From Clostridiales bacterium UBA929 (lineage in GTDB: Bacteria > Bacillota > Clostridia > Oscillospirales > UBA929), in NCBI GenBank assembly GCA_002293625.1, contig DBDP01000065.1:151-6937 (forward strand): DNA of 6,787 nucleotides, written 5' to 3'. This document shows positions 1 through 5,575 of this stretch, in pieces. The notes beneath the pieces were generated by a model. The model did no database searches, was not told the DNA's origin, and saw only the letters and a list, made by a program, of their open reading frames with translations. Numbering within the stretch: the first letter of the stretch is position 1; each line of letters starts with the position of its first letter. A program made the position numbers and the translations under genes.

Positions 1-1
1 A

Positions 2-793
2 GGCATGATGTTCGGCTACGCCTGTGACGAGACGCCGGAACTGATGCCGGCCGCGATCGTGTATGCTCACGCCCTCTGTAAAGAGCTGGCCGCGGCGCGG
101 CGTAGCGGCGACCTGCCGTTCCTCCGCCCCGACGGTAAAGCACAGGTAACCGTGCAGTACGGCGATAACGGCAAGGTTGAACGCATCCACACCGTCGTGG
201 TGTCGAGTCAGCACAGCGCCGATGTTGAGATTGAAGCGCTGCGGAAAAGCATTCGGGAGCGTGTCGCCGAAAAAGCGCTGCCGAATAATCTGATTGACAA
301 CGACACCCTTTTCTATATCAACCCCACCGGGCGTTTCGTGGTGGGCGGTCCGCAGGGCGACAGTGGTCTGACCGGGCGGAAGATTATCGTGGATACATAC
401 GGCGGCTACGCGCGGCACGGCGGCGGCGCGTTTTCGGGCAAAGACCCCACAAAAGTAGACCGCAGCGCGGCTTATATGGCGAGGTACGCCGCGAAGAACC
501 TTGTCGCCGCAGGGCTTTGCCGCCGCTGCGAGATCGAGCTTGCTTACGCGATCGGCGTGGCGCGTCCCGTCAGCGTGCTGGTGGATTCGTTCGGCACCGG
601 CATCGTCTCCGACGAACTGCTGGGCAAAGCCGTTCGCGAGGTCTTTGATCTGCGCCCCGCCGAGATCATCAGATCCCTCAATCTGCGCCGCCCGATTTAC
701 AAAGCGGTTGCCTCTTACGGTCATTTCGGGCGCGAAGGTCTGCCGTGGGAAGTGACCGACCGCGTTGAAAAGCTGCGAGCCGCCGTAAAATAG
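2..793 (+). CDS. metK: S-adenosylmethionine synthetase, 5'-truncated by window edge
   Basis: This enzyme makes S-adenosylmethionine from methionine and ATP in the cytoplasm, releasing phosphate and diphosphate. About 263 residues are visible of a family that is usually near 390-400, so roughly the first third lies outside the window. The reading frame is already open at base 2 (Gly-Met-Met-Phe-Gly), so the ATG at 5 is internal and not the start. The first residues are the end of the family signature (GDQG)xMFGYACDETPE. Further on come a KAQVTVQY strand, NPTGRFVVGGPQGDSGLTGRK and the second signature GGGAFSGKDPTKVDRSAAY (about nt 420-475), which forms part of the phosphate and metal/potassium site. 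AKNLVAAGL and AYAIGVARPVS follow. The frame ends at a TAG with the normal family C-terminus. No active-site loss is visible in the part present. Family assignment is essentially certain. Confidence 0.97.
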   Translation, partial: GMMFGYACDETPELMPAAIVYAHALCKELAAARRSGDLPFLRPDGKAQVTVQYGDNGKVERIHTVVVSSQHSADVEIEALRKSIRERVAEKALPNNLIDNDTLFYINPTGRFVVGGPQGDSGLTGRKIIVDTYGGYARHGGGAFSGKDPTKVDRSAAYMARYAAKNLVAAGLCRRCEIELAYAIGVARPVSVLVDSFGTGIVSDELLGKAVREVFDLRPAEIIRSLNLRRPIYKAVASYGHFGREGLPWEVTDRVEKLRAAVK

Positions 794-820
794 AGGCGAA
801 CTGTGTTCGTCCGCGTACAT

Positions 821-936
821 CCCCCGGCGCGCAAAGCGCGCCACCCCCTTCGGATCGAAGGGGGCTACGATTAGATGAGGTAGGGGTGATTCACGAGTCG
901 CCCGTGTCTGAACAACGGGCGGGTAACTGTCCGCCC
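821..936. repeat. Chain of GC-rich hairpins after metK, probable dispersed intergenic repeat
   Basis: The 178-bp gap between metK and the next gene holds several inverted repeats read directly from the sequence. Hairpin 1 is GGCGCGC/GCGCGCC with an AAA loop (826-842). Hairpin 2 is CCCCCTTCG/CGAAGGGGG with a GAT loop (844-864). Hairpin 3 is a 9-bp stem with two G-T wobbles (884-892 with 895-903, closing to a slightly larger loop in practice). Hairpin 4 is GCCCGT/ACGGGC (900-905 with 915-920). Hairpin 5 is GGGCGG/CCGCCC (917-922 with 931-936). Hairpins 3 and 4 share bases, as do 4 and 5. The block CCCCC-hairpin-CCCCC...GGGGG and the 'GTAGGGG.GATTC' phrase resemble short interspersed repeats that I know from clostridial genomes. 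Copy number cannot be seen here. No U-run follows, so it is not a classical terminator, though it may stabilise or stop the metK transcript. Confidence 0.7.
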
Positions 937-971
937 CGCCGGTTCTTGCATGAATAGAGGAGGGAGAGGCT

Positions 972-1571
972 ATGACCATTCAGCCCGTTGGGTTTCGGTT
1001 TCTGCGCGGCGGCTATGTCGTACCGCGCGTGATGCCCGTTACGGAACCGTTGATTAAGCGGCTCTCCCTCCCCTCTCAGCCAGAGCCTTACGACTACATA
1101 ACGCCGAAGAGGGGTGAAGCCGGACAGATTCCCACTTTGACGCTGTACGGTTCCGACGGGAAGCCGGATATCATGTATTTTGACCCGCGCTTCGAGCGCA
1201 AACCCTTCTCCAAAGCGGAAGCCACCGAGCGGGCACCGGACGCGGAACTTTGCGAAGCCTGCCGTACCCGAACGTACCAAGACAAATCCGGCGACGGCAA
1301 TGTGTCATTCAAAACCCCAACGCATATCGCGCCGCAAAACTCGGCTGCCGCCGTCGCGGCGCACGAGCGAGAGCATGTGTCAAACGCTTACGCCGACGCG
1401 CGGCAAAACAACGCCCGCGTGGCATATTCGTCGGTGCGTTTGTTCACCGCGAACTGCCCCGAATGCGGGCGCGTGTATATTTCCGGCGGTCTGACCGAGA
1501 CGCGTTTCGCGCCCAACCCTGCGCGGCTGGACGCGGGATTGCTGGGACAATATGTAGACATGGCGGTGTAG
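972..1571 (+). CDS. Putative zinc protein with HExxH and two CxxC pairs (metallopeptidase-like, 199 aa)
   Basis: The function is not established. The ATG at 972 is preceded by a strong GAGGAGGG site seven bases upstream. The first 90 residues are proline-rich and low in recognisable motifs. The conserved part appears to be residues 94-179: CEAC (94-97), a RTYQDKSGDGNVSFKTPTHIAP stretch (100-121), AAHEREHVSNAY (129-140) and CPECGRVYISGG (162-173). H131-E132-x-x-H135 fits the zincin HExxH consensus, and the two CxxC pairs could bind a second, structural zinc. The HExxH followed about 30 residues later by GRxYxxGG weakly recalls the SprA-related putative metallopeptidase family; that is inference. 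I recall proteins with this CxxC-YQD-VSFK-HEQEHV layout as hypotheticals in clostridia. No signal peptide or membrane segment is present, so it is probably cytoplasmic. It is followed after one base by the MazG-like gene, suggesting co-translation. Confidence 0.85.
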   Translation: MTIQPVGFRFLRGGYVVPRVMPVTEPLIKRLSLPSQPEPYDYITPKRGEAGQIPTLTLYGSDGKPDIMYFDPRFERKPFSKAEATERAPDAELCEACRTRTYQDKSGDGNVSFKTPTHIAPQNSAAAVAAHEREHVSNAYADARQNNARVAYSSVRLFTANCPECGRVYISGGLTETRFAPNPARLDAGLLGQYVDMAV

Positions 1572-1572
1572 T

Positions 1573-1893
1573 ATGGAATTTACCGAATATCAAACCCTTG
1601 CCCTGCGTACGTCAGGGCGGACGGATAAAGACGCGCTGCTGCTGAACGGCGTGATGGGCCTGTGCGGCGAGGCGGGAGAGTGCATCGACCTAATGAAGAA
1701 GCACCTCTTTCAAGGGCATGATCTGGATCGGGACAAGCTCATTGATGAAGCGGGCGATTGTTTGTGGTACTTAGCCAGCCTCGCCGAGGGTTTAGGGGTT
1801 GGGCTGGACGAAATCGCGCGGAAAAACGTTCTGAAGCTAAAGAAGCGATACCCCGACGGGTTCAGCGCAGAAAAGAGCATCAATCGAAGCTAG
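1573..1893 (+). CDS. MazG-like nucleotide pyrophosphohydrolase (106 aa)
   Basis: This is a small all-alpha NTP pyrophosphohydrolase of the MazG-like superfamily, expected to cleave a nucleoside triphosphate to the monophosphate and diphosphate in the cytoplasm; the substrate cannot be read from sequence. The metal-binding signature is intact: E33-x-x-E36 in GLCGEAGE and E59-x-x-D62 in DEAGDCLWYLA, which are the acidic residues that hold magnesium. The KKHLFQGHDLDRDKL linker and the KLKKRYPDGFSAEKSINR tail match the clostridial and phage single-domain members, which are about 100-110 residues, so the gene is full length. The ATG lies one base after the upstream TAG and has no good ribosome binding site of its own, which points to translational coupling with the HExxH gene. 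It converges on pyrB with about 70 bp between the stops. Confidence 0.9.
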   Translation: MEFTEYQTLALRTSGRTDKDALLLNGVMGLCGEAGECIDLMKKHLFQGHDLDRDKLIDEAGDCLWYLASLAEGLGVGLDEIARKNVLKLKKRYPDGFSAEKSINRS

Positions 1894-1914
1894 ATACTGT
1901 TTTTGGTAATCTTC

Positions 1915-1932
1915 GGGCGGCGCGCGCTGCCC
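1915..1932. other. Short hairpin between convergent genes, possible weak terminator
   Basis: GGGCGGC (1915-1921) pairs with GCTGCCC (1926-1932) across a GCGC loop, seven pairs with one G-T wobble. It sits in the 69-bp gap between the MazG-like stop and the pyrB stop. No T-run follows on either strand, so intrinsic termination is doubtful; it is the only stem seen in this gap. Confidence 0.35.
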
Positions 1933-1962
1933 CGCTCGTTCGTCTGCAGTGAACGCGGAGTC

Positions 1963-3006
1963 TTACAGAGATTCTTGCGTATGCTCACAATATCTGCACA
2001 CGGAACCCTCGAACGCCGGAAGGTGGGGTTCCGTATTTGTTATGCAATTCGGGTTATCGCAGCGGTGAGCGCCCCGGTTTTCTGACGGTTTAACCGCAAA
2101 CGGCGGCAGCGAACAAAGCTCCAGCAACAGCGCCATACGGGCGAACAGCCCGTAACGTGCCTGCTCGAAATATACGGCGCGCGGGTCGCTGTCAATGGCT
2201 TCGTCGATTTCCCCGTCGCGCGGCAGCGGGTGCATCACCAGCAGCTCGTCCGGCGCGCCCTTGAGAATATCCGGCGTAAGGGTATAATGACCTTTCAGCC
2301 GCTCGTATTCGGCGGCGTTACGGAAGCGTTCCTTCTGCACCCGTGTCATGTACAGCACGTCGATCTCCCCGATGACCGACCGAAGGTCGCGCTCCTCGCC
2401 GAGCGGCATGTCGCGGCATGTCCGTTTCACATACGCCGGCAGCGACAGTTCCGGCGAGGATACCAGCACGGCGGATATGCCCTCAAAACGCGCCAGCGCG
2501 CGCAGAAGACTGTGGGCGGTGCGCCCGTATTTCAGGTCGCCGCAGACCCCAATCCGCAGCCCGTTGATGCTTCCGCGCAGGCGGCGGAGGGTCACGAGGT
2601 CTGTCAGGGTTTGGGTGGGATGGCAGTGTCCGCCGTCGCCCGCGTTGATTACGGGGACGGAGGCATACAGCGATGCCGCCAGCGCCGCGCCCTCGCGGGG
2701 GTGACGCAATGTCAGCACATTCGCGTAAGCGGACGTCATGATTATGGTGTCTTTCAACGTTTCGCCCTTCGATACGCTCGACGACGACGGGTTGGAGAAC
2801 CCGAACACGCCCCCGCCCAGCTTCAGCATCGCCGCCTCGAAGGACAGGCGGGTACGGGTGGACGGTTCATAGAAAAGGGAGGCTAAGGTCTGCCCCCGCA
2901 GGGCGTCCCTATAGTCTCCCGGATGCTCTATAATCTCCTCAAAACGCCGGTAAATATCTTCCCATTCCCGCTCCGATAAGTCGGTAAAGTCAATCAGGTG
3001 TCTCAT
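1963..3006 (-). CDS. pyrB: Aspartate carbamoyltransferase with fused C-terminal PyrI-like zinc module
   Basis: It catalyses carbamoyl phosphate + aspartate to N-carbamoylaspartate, the committed step of pyrimidine synthesis. The protein has 347 residues against about 305-310 for ordinary PyrB. The catalytic chain is intact: STRTR (49-53) for carbamoyl phosphate, SVSKGETLKDT (77-87) with the mobile-loop Lys80, HPTQ (129-132), GDLKYGRTAHS (156-166), TRVQKERF (221-228) for aspartate, and HPLPR (259-263). The aspartate-type TRVQ and HPLPR motifs favour PyrB over ornithine carbamoyltransferase. After the normal end near residue 300 comes an extension with C316-x4-C321-IT-x-TEP and C337-RY-C340-E, the same Cx4C...CxxC pattern as the zinc domain of PyrI. 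The nucleotide-binding half of PyrI is absent. The ATG at 3006 has GAAAGG eight bases upstream. No PyrR-type attenuator is obvious in the short AT-rich leader. Confidence 0.95.
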   Translation of the reverse strand: MRHLIDFTDLSEREWEDIYRRFEEIIEHPGDYRDALRGQTLASLFYEPSTRTRLSFEAAMLKLGGGVFGFSNPSSSSVSKGETLKDTIIMTSAYANVLTLRHPREGAALAASLYASVPVINAGDGGHCHPTQTLTDLVTLRRLRGSINGLRIGVCGDLKYGRTAHSLLRALARFEGISAVLVSSPELSLPAYVKRTCRDMPLGEERDLRSVIGEIDVLYMTRVQKERFRNAAEYERLKGHYTLTPDILKGAPDELLVMHPLPRDGEIDEAIDSDPRAVYFEQARYGLFARMALLLELCSLPPFAVKPSENRGAHRCDNPNCITNTEPHLPAFEGSVCRYCEHTQESL

Positions 3007-3020
3007 ACAGGCAACCTTTC

Positions 3021-3046
3021 TTAAGTGAAGTAAAAAATAAACTTAA
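3021..3046. promoter_or_regulatory. AT-rich inverted repeat in the pyrB leader
   Basis: TTAAGT (3021-3026) and ACTTAA (3041-3046) form a perfect six-base inverted repeat separated by 14 bases, directly next to the pyrB ribosome binding site (3015-3020). It might be an operator or weak leader stem, but in such AT-rich DNA it could be chance. Confidence 0.2.
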
Positions 3047-3063
3047 ACGTAGTTGTTTATTGA

Positions 3064-3092
3064 ATTATAATTTTAATTTGCTTGATAAACAA
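3064..3092 (-). promoter_or_regulatory. Candidate sigma-A promoter for pyrB
   Basis: On the - strand TTGTTT (3087-3092) is followed after 17 bp by a perfect TATAAT (3064-3069). Transcription would begin near 3057, giving a leader of about 50 bases. The -35 box matches only three of six bases. The -35 box and most of the spacer lie inside the 3' end of the upstream 55-residue ORF. Confidence 0.55.
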
Positions 3093-3240
3093 TCTCGCCG
3101 GTTTCTCTGATATGATCTAAAAACCCGCTGCTGTTACAGGTTTCATCAAGTATATGTGTTTCGATGTCATAACTGATATCTTCTCGCAATCCAATCAAAT
3201 TACCCCACGTCTCAAGCCAATACTCCACTTTGTCAAGCAC
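3073..3240 (-). CDS. Small GTG-started ORF of unknown function (55 aa)
   Basis: I do not recognise a function with confidence. The GTG at 3240 has AAAGGAG seven bases upstream and lies one base after the stop of the C26 hydrolase, an arrangement typical of a coupled operon gene; an ATG further upstream at 3330 would overlap the hydrolase by 90 bases and lacks support. The protein begins MLDKVEYWLETWGNL, is acidic, has one cysteine, and shows no signal peptide or membrane segment. Its end, FLDHIRETGEIVYQAN, resembles the last strand of minimal nucleotidyltransferases of the MntA type (…I.reG.viY), preceded by a YDIETHIL strand that could match their third acidic strand. This would make it a relic of such a gene, since the GS-x-D active site is absent. 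That reading is weak. The ORF is more AT-rich than its neighbours and its 3' end contains the pyrB promoter candidate. Confidence 0.55.
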   Translation of the reverse strand: MLDKVEYWLETWGNLIGLREDISYDIETHILDETCNSSGFLDHIRETGEIVYQAN

Positions 3241-3241
3241 G

Positions 3242-3856
3242 CTAATTCTCCTTTCCCAACAGCACCCACAGTCCGCGCTCCTCTTTTTCCGGATGCCACT
3301 GCACCGCGCGAATTTGCTCCGTATCGTCACGGAGCGCCTCTGCGATGCCGTCGTCGCTTCTCGCCGTAACGCGCAGACCGCGTCCGATGTCCTTCACGGC
3401 CTGATGGTGGTAACTGTTGGTAAGTAACCTGTCCCCGCTCTCTGTCGTGACGCGGTGACGCAACGGCGGCTCCCCTTCGGCGGCAGCGTGGATTAAGCCG
3501 CATTGTGAGGGCAAGTCTTGCCAGATCGTTCCGCCGAGCGCGATGTTGATGACCTGCATCCCCCGGCAAATGCCGAACACCGGCTTCCCGGCTCGCAAAA
3601 AAACATCCAGAACGGCAAATTCCAGTTCGTCGCGCGGCATATCCAGCGTCTCGCTACGGTTATCCAGCAGCGTCATGCCGAACCGCGAGGGGTGTATATC
3701 CCCGCCGCCCGGCAGCAACAGCGCATCAAAATCTCGTACGGACAGAACCATGCCGCCCGGATATATGACGACCCCGCTGTGACCGTACTGCGCCAACGCG
3801 GTGAGGTACTCGTCTTTCAACGGGTTCAGCGTCCCGCCGGTTAATAAGAAATGCAT
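3242..3856 (-). CDS. Class I glutamine amidotransferase-like gamma-glutamyl hydrolase (peptidase C26 family)
   Basis: The 204-residue protein belongs to the peptidase C26 / PuuD-like branch of class I glutamine amidotransferases, which hydrolyse gamma-glutamyl amide bonds (for example gamma-glutamyl-GABA); the substrate is not known. The nucleophile elbow is GICRGMQ with Cys97, and the rest of the triad is His188 and Glu190 in VQWHPE. LLLPGGGDIHPSRFG (46-60), the IALGGTIWQDL stretch (105-115) and NSYHHQAV (147-154) are family hallmarks. It is shorter than PuuD (about 254): the N-terminal region before LLLPGGGD is compact, and the protein ends only 14 residues after HPE, without the usual terminal helix. 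All catalytic residues remain, so it is probably active. The ATG at 3856 has AAAGGGGGAG just upstream. It lies 30 bases after the coiled-coil gene and one base before the small GTG ORF, so it belongs to the ireB-trxA transcription unit. Confidence 0.9.
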   Translation of the reverse strand: MHFLLTGGTLNPLKDEYLTALAQYGHSGVVIYPGGMVLSVRDFDALLLPGGGDIHPSRFGMTLLDNRSETLDMPRDELEFAVLDVFLRAGKPVFGICRGMQVINIALGGTIWQDLPSQCGLIHAAAEGEPPLRHRVTTESGDRLLTNSYHHQAVKDIGRGLRVTARSDDGIAEALRDDTEQIRAVQWHPEKEERGLWVLLGKEN

Positions 3857-3886
3857 GTCGCTCCCCCTTTCGGGTTTGCAACCATT

Positions 3887-4891
3887 CTATTCGGGATTCT
3901 CGTCCCCATTTCCGTTATCGTCAAATATTTCGGGAACAAATTCCCGCACACGCGGACGCGGGTCACTTTCTAATTGTGCGATGCCCTGCTCGGTCTCGGC
4001 GAAGCGCTCGGCAAAACGCGCGAAAAAGCCGCGCATACGGTCAAGCTCCAAGACGATTTCCAGCGACGACGCCTTTCCTTCCGACATAACTTCGTTAAAC
4101 CGCGCGCGTGTTTCGGCAATCATGCGGGCGGTTTCTGTTTTGACCGTTTCGGCTTCGCGGAGATTGCGTTCCAGCGTCTCTTTGCTTCGGTCGGCTTGCT
4201 CCATCTCCTCGGTCAGTGCGCGCACTCGCTCTGCGAGCTTCTGAATATTGCCGTTCAAAGCGGCGATTTTTTCTATTGTGCCTTCGCGTTCCGCAAGTAG
4301 TTCCTGCCGTTCGTCAATAAGCCGGGCGCGTTCGTCCAGCCATGCGGCGCGTTCATTTACAATTTCGGCCAGTTCCTGTTCCCGCTTCGTGAGGGTATCA
4401 ATCACGGAATCCCGTTCGCCTTCAAACACAGCTTTCTCTTTCAAGGCGCTGCTGATGGAATCGTGTTCGGCTTCCCGCTCGGCTATAGCGGAATCCAGCT
4501 GTTCTCGCAGCTCGTCCCGTTCTTTACGCATTTCGTAGAACCGAAGACGTTGTGCTTCTAATTCTTCGGACGCCGACCCCTCTTCGGGAACGGAACGCTC
4601 AACGCGAATCTCTTGCAGCTCGGTCTCCAGTGTTTCCACCTTTTTTGCCAGTCTGTCACGTTCATCCACCAAAGAAGCGACCTCCGCCTGCGCGGCGTGC
4701 TGACGCCCGGCGGGGTCGCGTTTACCGCGCTCTGCGAGCGCGTTGTCTCGTTCACGGCGCAACTTATCCGCGCCGGCGCGTAACGCTTCGGTTTCCTCGC
4801 GCCGCTCTTTGGACATCTGGGCAAGGTAGTCCACTACATCGCGTGTGTTGAAGCCGCCGACGATGCTCTTACGGAAGGATTTACTCTTCAT
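3887..4891 (-). CDS. DivIVA-like coiled-coil protein (334 aa)
   Basis: The N-terminus FRKSIVGGFNTRDVVDYLAQMSKE (residues 6-29) resembles the short membrane/pole-targeting domain of DivIVA-GpsB type proteins as found in clostridia (F-K-S-x-x-GG-F/Y-x-x-x-D-V-x-x-Y-L). Residues 25 to about 300 are almost wholly charged heptad-like sequence rich in Glu, Arg, Ala and Leu with no proline-rich break except near 60-65, which indicates a long coiled coil. The tail (about 310-334) is acidic and Asn/Gly/Asp-rich, probably disordered. No transmembrane segment or signal peptide is seen. A role in cell division, septum or cell-shape scaffolding is inferred from the N-terminal likeness only; generic coiled-coil similarity makes database hits unreliable. 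The ATG directly abuts the trxA stop (TAA-ATG) and uses a GGAGG eight bases upstream that lies inside the trxA coding end, so its translation is likely coupled to trxA. Confidence 0.85.
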   Translation of the reverse strand: MKSKSFRKSIVGGFNTRDVVDYLAQMSKERREETEALRAGADKLRRERDNALAERGKRDPAGRQHAAQAEVASLVDERDRLAKKVETLETELQEIRVERSVPEEGSASEELEAQRLRFYEMRKERDELREQLDSAIAEREAEHDSISSALKEKAVFEGERDSVIDTLTKREQELAEIVNERAAWLDERARLIDERQELLAEREGTIEKIAALNGNIQKLAERVRALTEEMEQADRSKETLERNLREAETVKTETARMIAETRARFNEVMSEGKASSLEIVLELDRMRGFFARFAERFAETEQGIAQLESDPRPRVREFVPEIFDDNGNGDENPE

Positions 4892-5203
4892 TTATAACGC
4901 CTCCAACAGCGTCTCCTTCGGCTGCGCTCCGACAAAGCGGGCGGTTTCCTTACCGTCTTTAAACATGATAACGGTCGGGATGCTCATCACACCGTACTGC
5001 GCGGCGAGCGCCCCCTCGGCGTCAACATCAAGCTTGCATACCTTGGCGTCTGTTTCCTCCGCGATCTCGTCGATCACGGGAGCCAGCATACGGCAGGGAC
5101 CGCACCATGACGCCCAAAAATCCACTAATACGGAGGTTTCCGCTTCCAGTACCTCCGCGTCAAACGTCTTCTCCGTCAGATGAACAATTTTATCGCTTGC
5201 CAT
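4892..5203 (-). CDS. trxA: Thioredoxin
   Basis: This is a complete 103-residue thioredoxin, a cytoplasmic dithiol reductant for enzymes such as ribonucleotide reductase and peroxiredoxins. It has VDFWASWCGPCRMLAPV with buried Asp28, Trp33 and the redox pair Cys34/Cys37, and the cis-proline loop SIPT with Pro76. FKDGKE and the FVGAQPKETL end complete the fold. Cys56 (in VCKLDVD) is an extra cysteine at a position where some thioredoxins also have one. The ATG at 5203 has GGAGG six bases upstream. It follows ireB after 24 bases and its TAA abuts the next ATG. No thioredoxin reductase gene is present in the window. Confidence 0.97.
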   Translation of the reverse strand: MASDKIVHLTEKTFDAEVLEAETSVLVDFWASWCGPCRMLAPVIDEIAEETDAKVCKLDVDAEGALAAQYGVMSIPTVIMFKDGKETARFVGAQPKETLLEAL

Positions 5204-5227
5204 GTCGCGCCTCCAATTATAAGTCTA

Positions 5228-5470
5228 TTACTTCAGCAGATAAACCCTCACCAGCTCCTGCAGCAGCTCATCGCGGTCAATCTTGCGGATCATGGCGCGG
5301 GCATTTTTATGGTTGGTAACATAGGTGGGATCCTCCGAAAGGATATATCCCACAATTTGGTTCACAGGATTGTAACCCTTCTCCTGCAGCGCGGCGTAAA
5401 CGGCGGTAAGGGTTGATTTCATCTCAAGGTTGCTGTCTTCGGCCAAGGCGAATTTCCGGGTGTGATCCAC
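5228..5470 (-). CDS. ireB: IreB family regulatory phosphoprotein (80 aa)
   Basis: The sequence matches the IreB (UPF0297/DUF965) family: LTAVYAALQEKGYNPVNQIVGYILSEDPTYVTNHKNAR followed by IRKIDRDELLQELV. In Enterococcus faecalis IreB is a substrate of the PASTA-domain Ser/Thr kinase IreK and influences cephalosporin resistance; phosphorylation is on N-terminal threonine. Here Thr4 is the only threonine in the first ten residues. I place the start at GTG 5470 because GGGAGG lies eight bases upstream and the protein then begins MDHTRKF, as in the family. An in-frame ATG at 5491 adds seven residues but has no ribosome binding site and would sit only about six bases from the predicted transcript start. 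In many Firmicutes ireB sits near ruvX; here it is followed by trxA and heads the operon. Confidence 0.95.
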   Translation of the reverse strand: MDHTRKFALAEDSNLEMKSTLTAVYAALQEKGYNPVNQIVGYILSEDPTYVTNHKNARAMIRKIDRDELLQELVRVYLLK

Positions 5471-5478
5471 CGCCGACG

Positions 5479-5484
5479 CCTCCC
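5479..5484 (-). promoter_or_regulatory. Ribosome binding site that decides the ireB start
   Basis: GGGAGG on the - strand, eight bases before GTG 5470. It lies inside the coding sequence that the upstream ATG at 5491 would require, so it argues for the GTG start. Confidence 0.75.
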
Positions 5485-5503
5485 TTCCCATAGAGCATAC
5501 TGT

Positions 5504-5533
5504 ATTATACCCTAATCGCAGTCAGTTTGTAAA
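5504..5533 (-). promoter_or_regulatory. Sigma-A promoter for the ireB-trxA operon
   Basis: On the - strand TTTACA (5528-5533, five of six matches to TTGACA) is followed after 18 bp by a perfect TATAAT (5504-5509). The transcript would start near 5497, giving a leader of about 26 bases before GTG 5470. Confidence 0.75.
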
Positions 5534-5575
5534 GGGCTTTTTGCTCCCCAGGAAGAAATATTCGGTAAATTCACA

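Noticed and set aside
794..971. CRISPR array or tRNA in the repeat-rich gap
   Set aside because: There are no regularly spaced direct repeats and no cloverleaf or CCA end; the structure is a row of different hairpins.
891..1280. - strand frame of 129 codons opposite the HExxH gene
   Set aside because: It runs through the hairpin repeat, is arginine-rich with no motif and conflicts with a gene that has a strong ribosome binding site and conserved motifs.
2230..2886. Long + strand open frame (218 codons) opposite pyrB
   Set aside because: It mirrors the codon bias of the GC-rich pyrB gene, has Arg/Gln/His-rich composition with no domain, and no ribosome binding site; pyrB is certain on the other strand.
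1963..3006. Ornithine carbamoyltransferase instead of PyrB
   Set aside because: HPTQTLTDL, TRVQKERF and the MHPLPRDGEI loop are of the aspartate type; no SMG-type ornithine loop is present, and the tail is PyrI-like.
3007..3060. PyrR-binding attenuator before pyrB
   Set aside because: The leader is short and AT-rich with only a six-base inverted repeat; no terminator/antiterminator pair or PyrR loop motif was seen.
3801..4538. Serine/arginine-rich + strand frames opposite the coiled-coil gene
   Set aside because: They are antisense products of Glu/Ala/Arg-rich codons; no start signals or recognisable domains.
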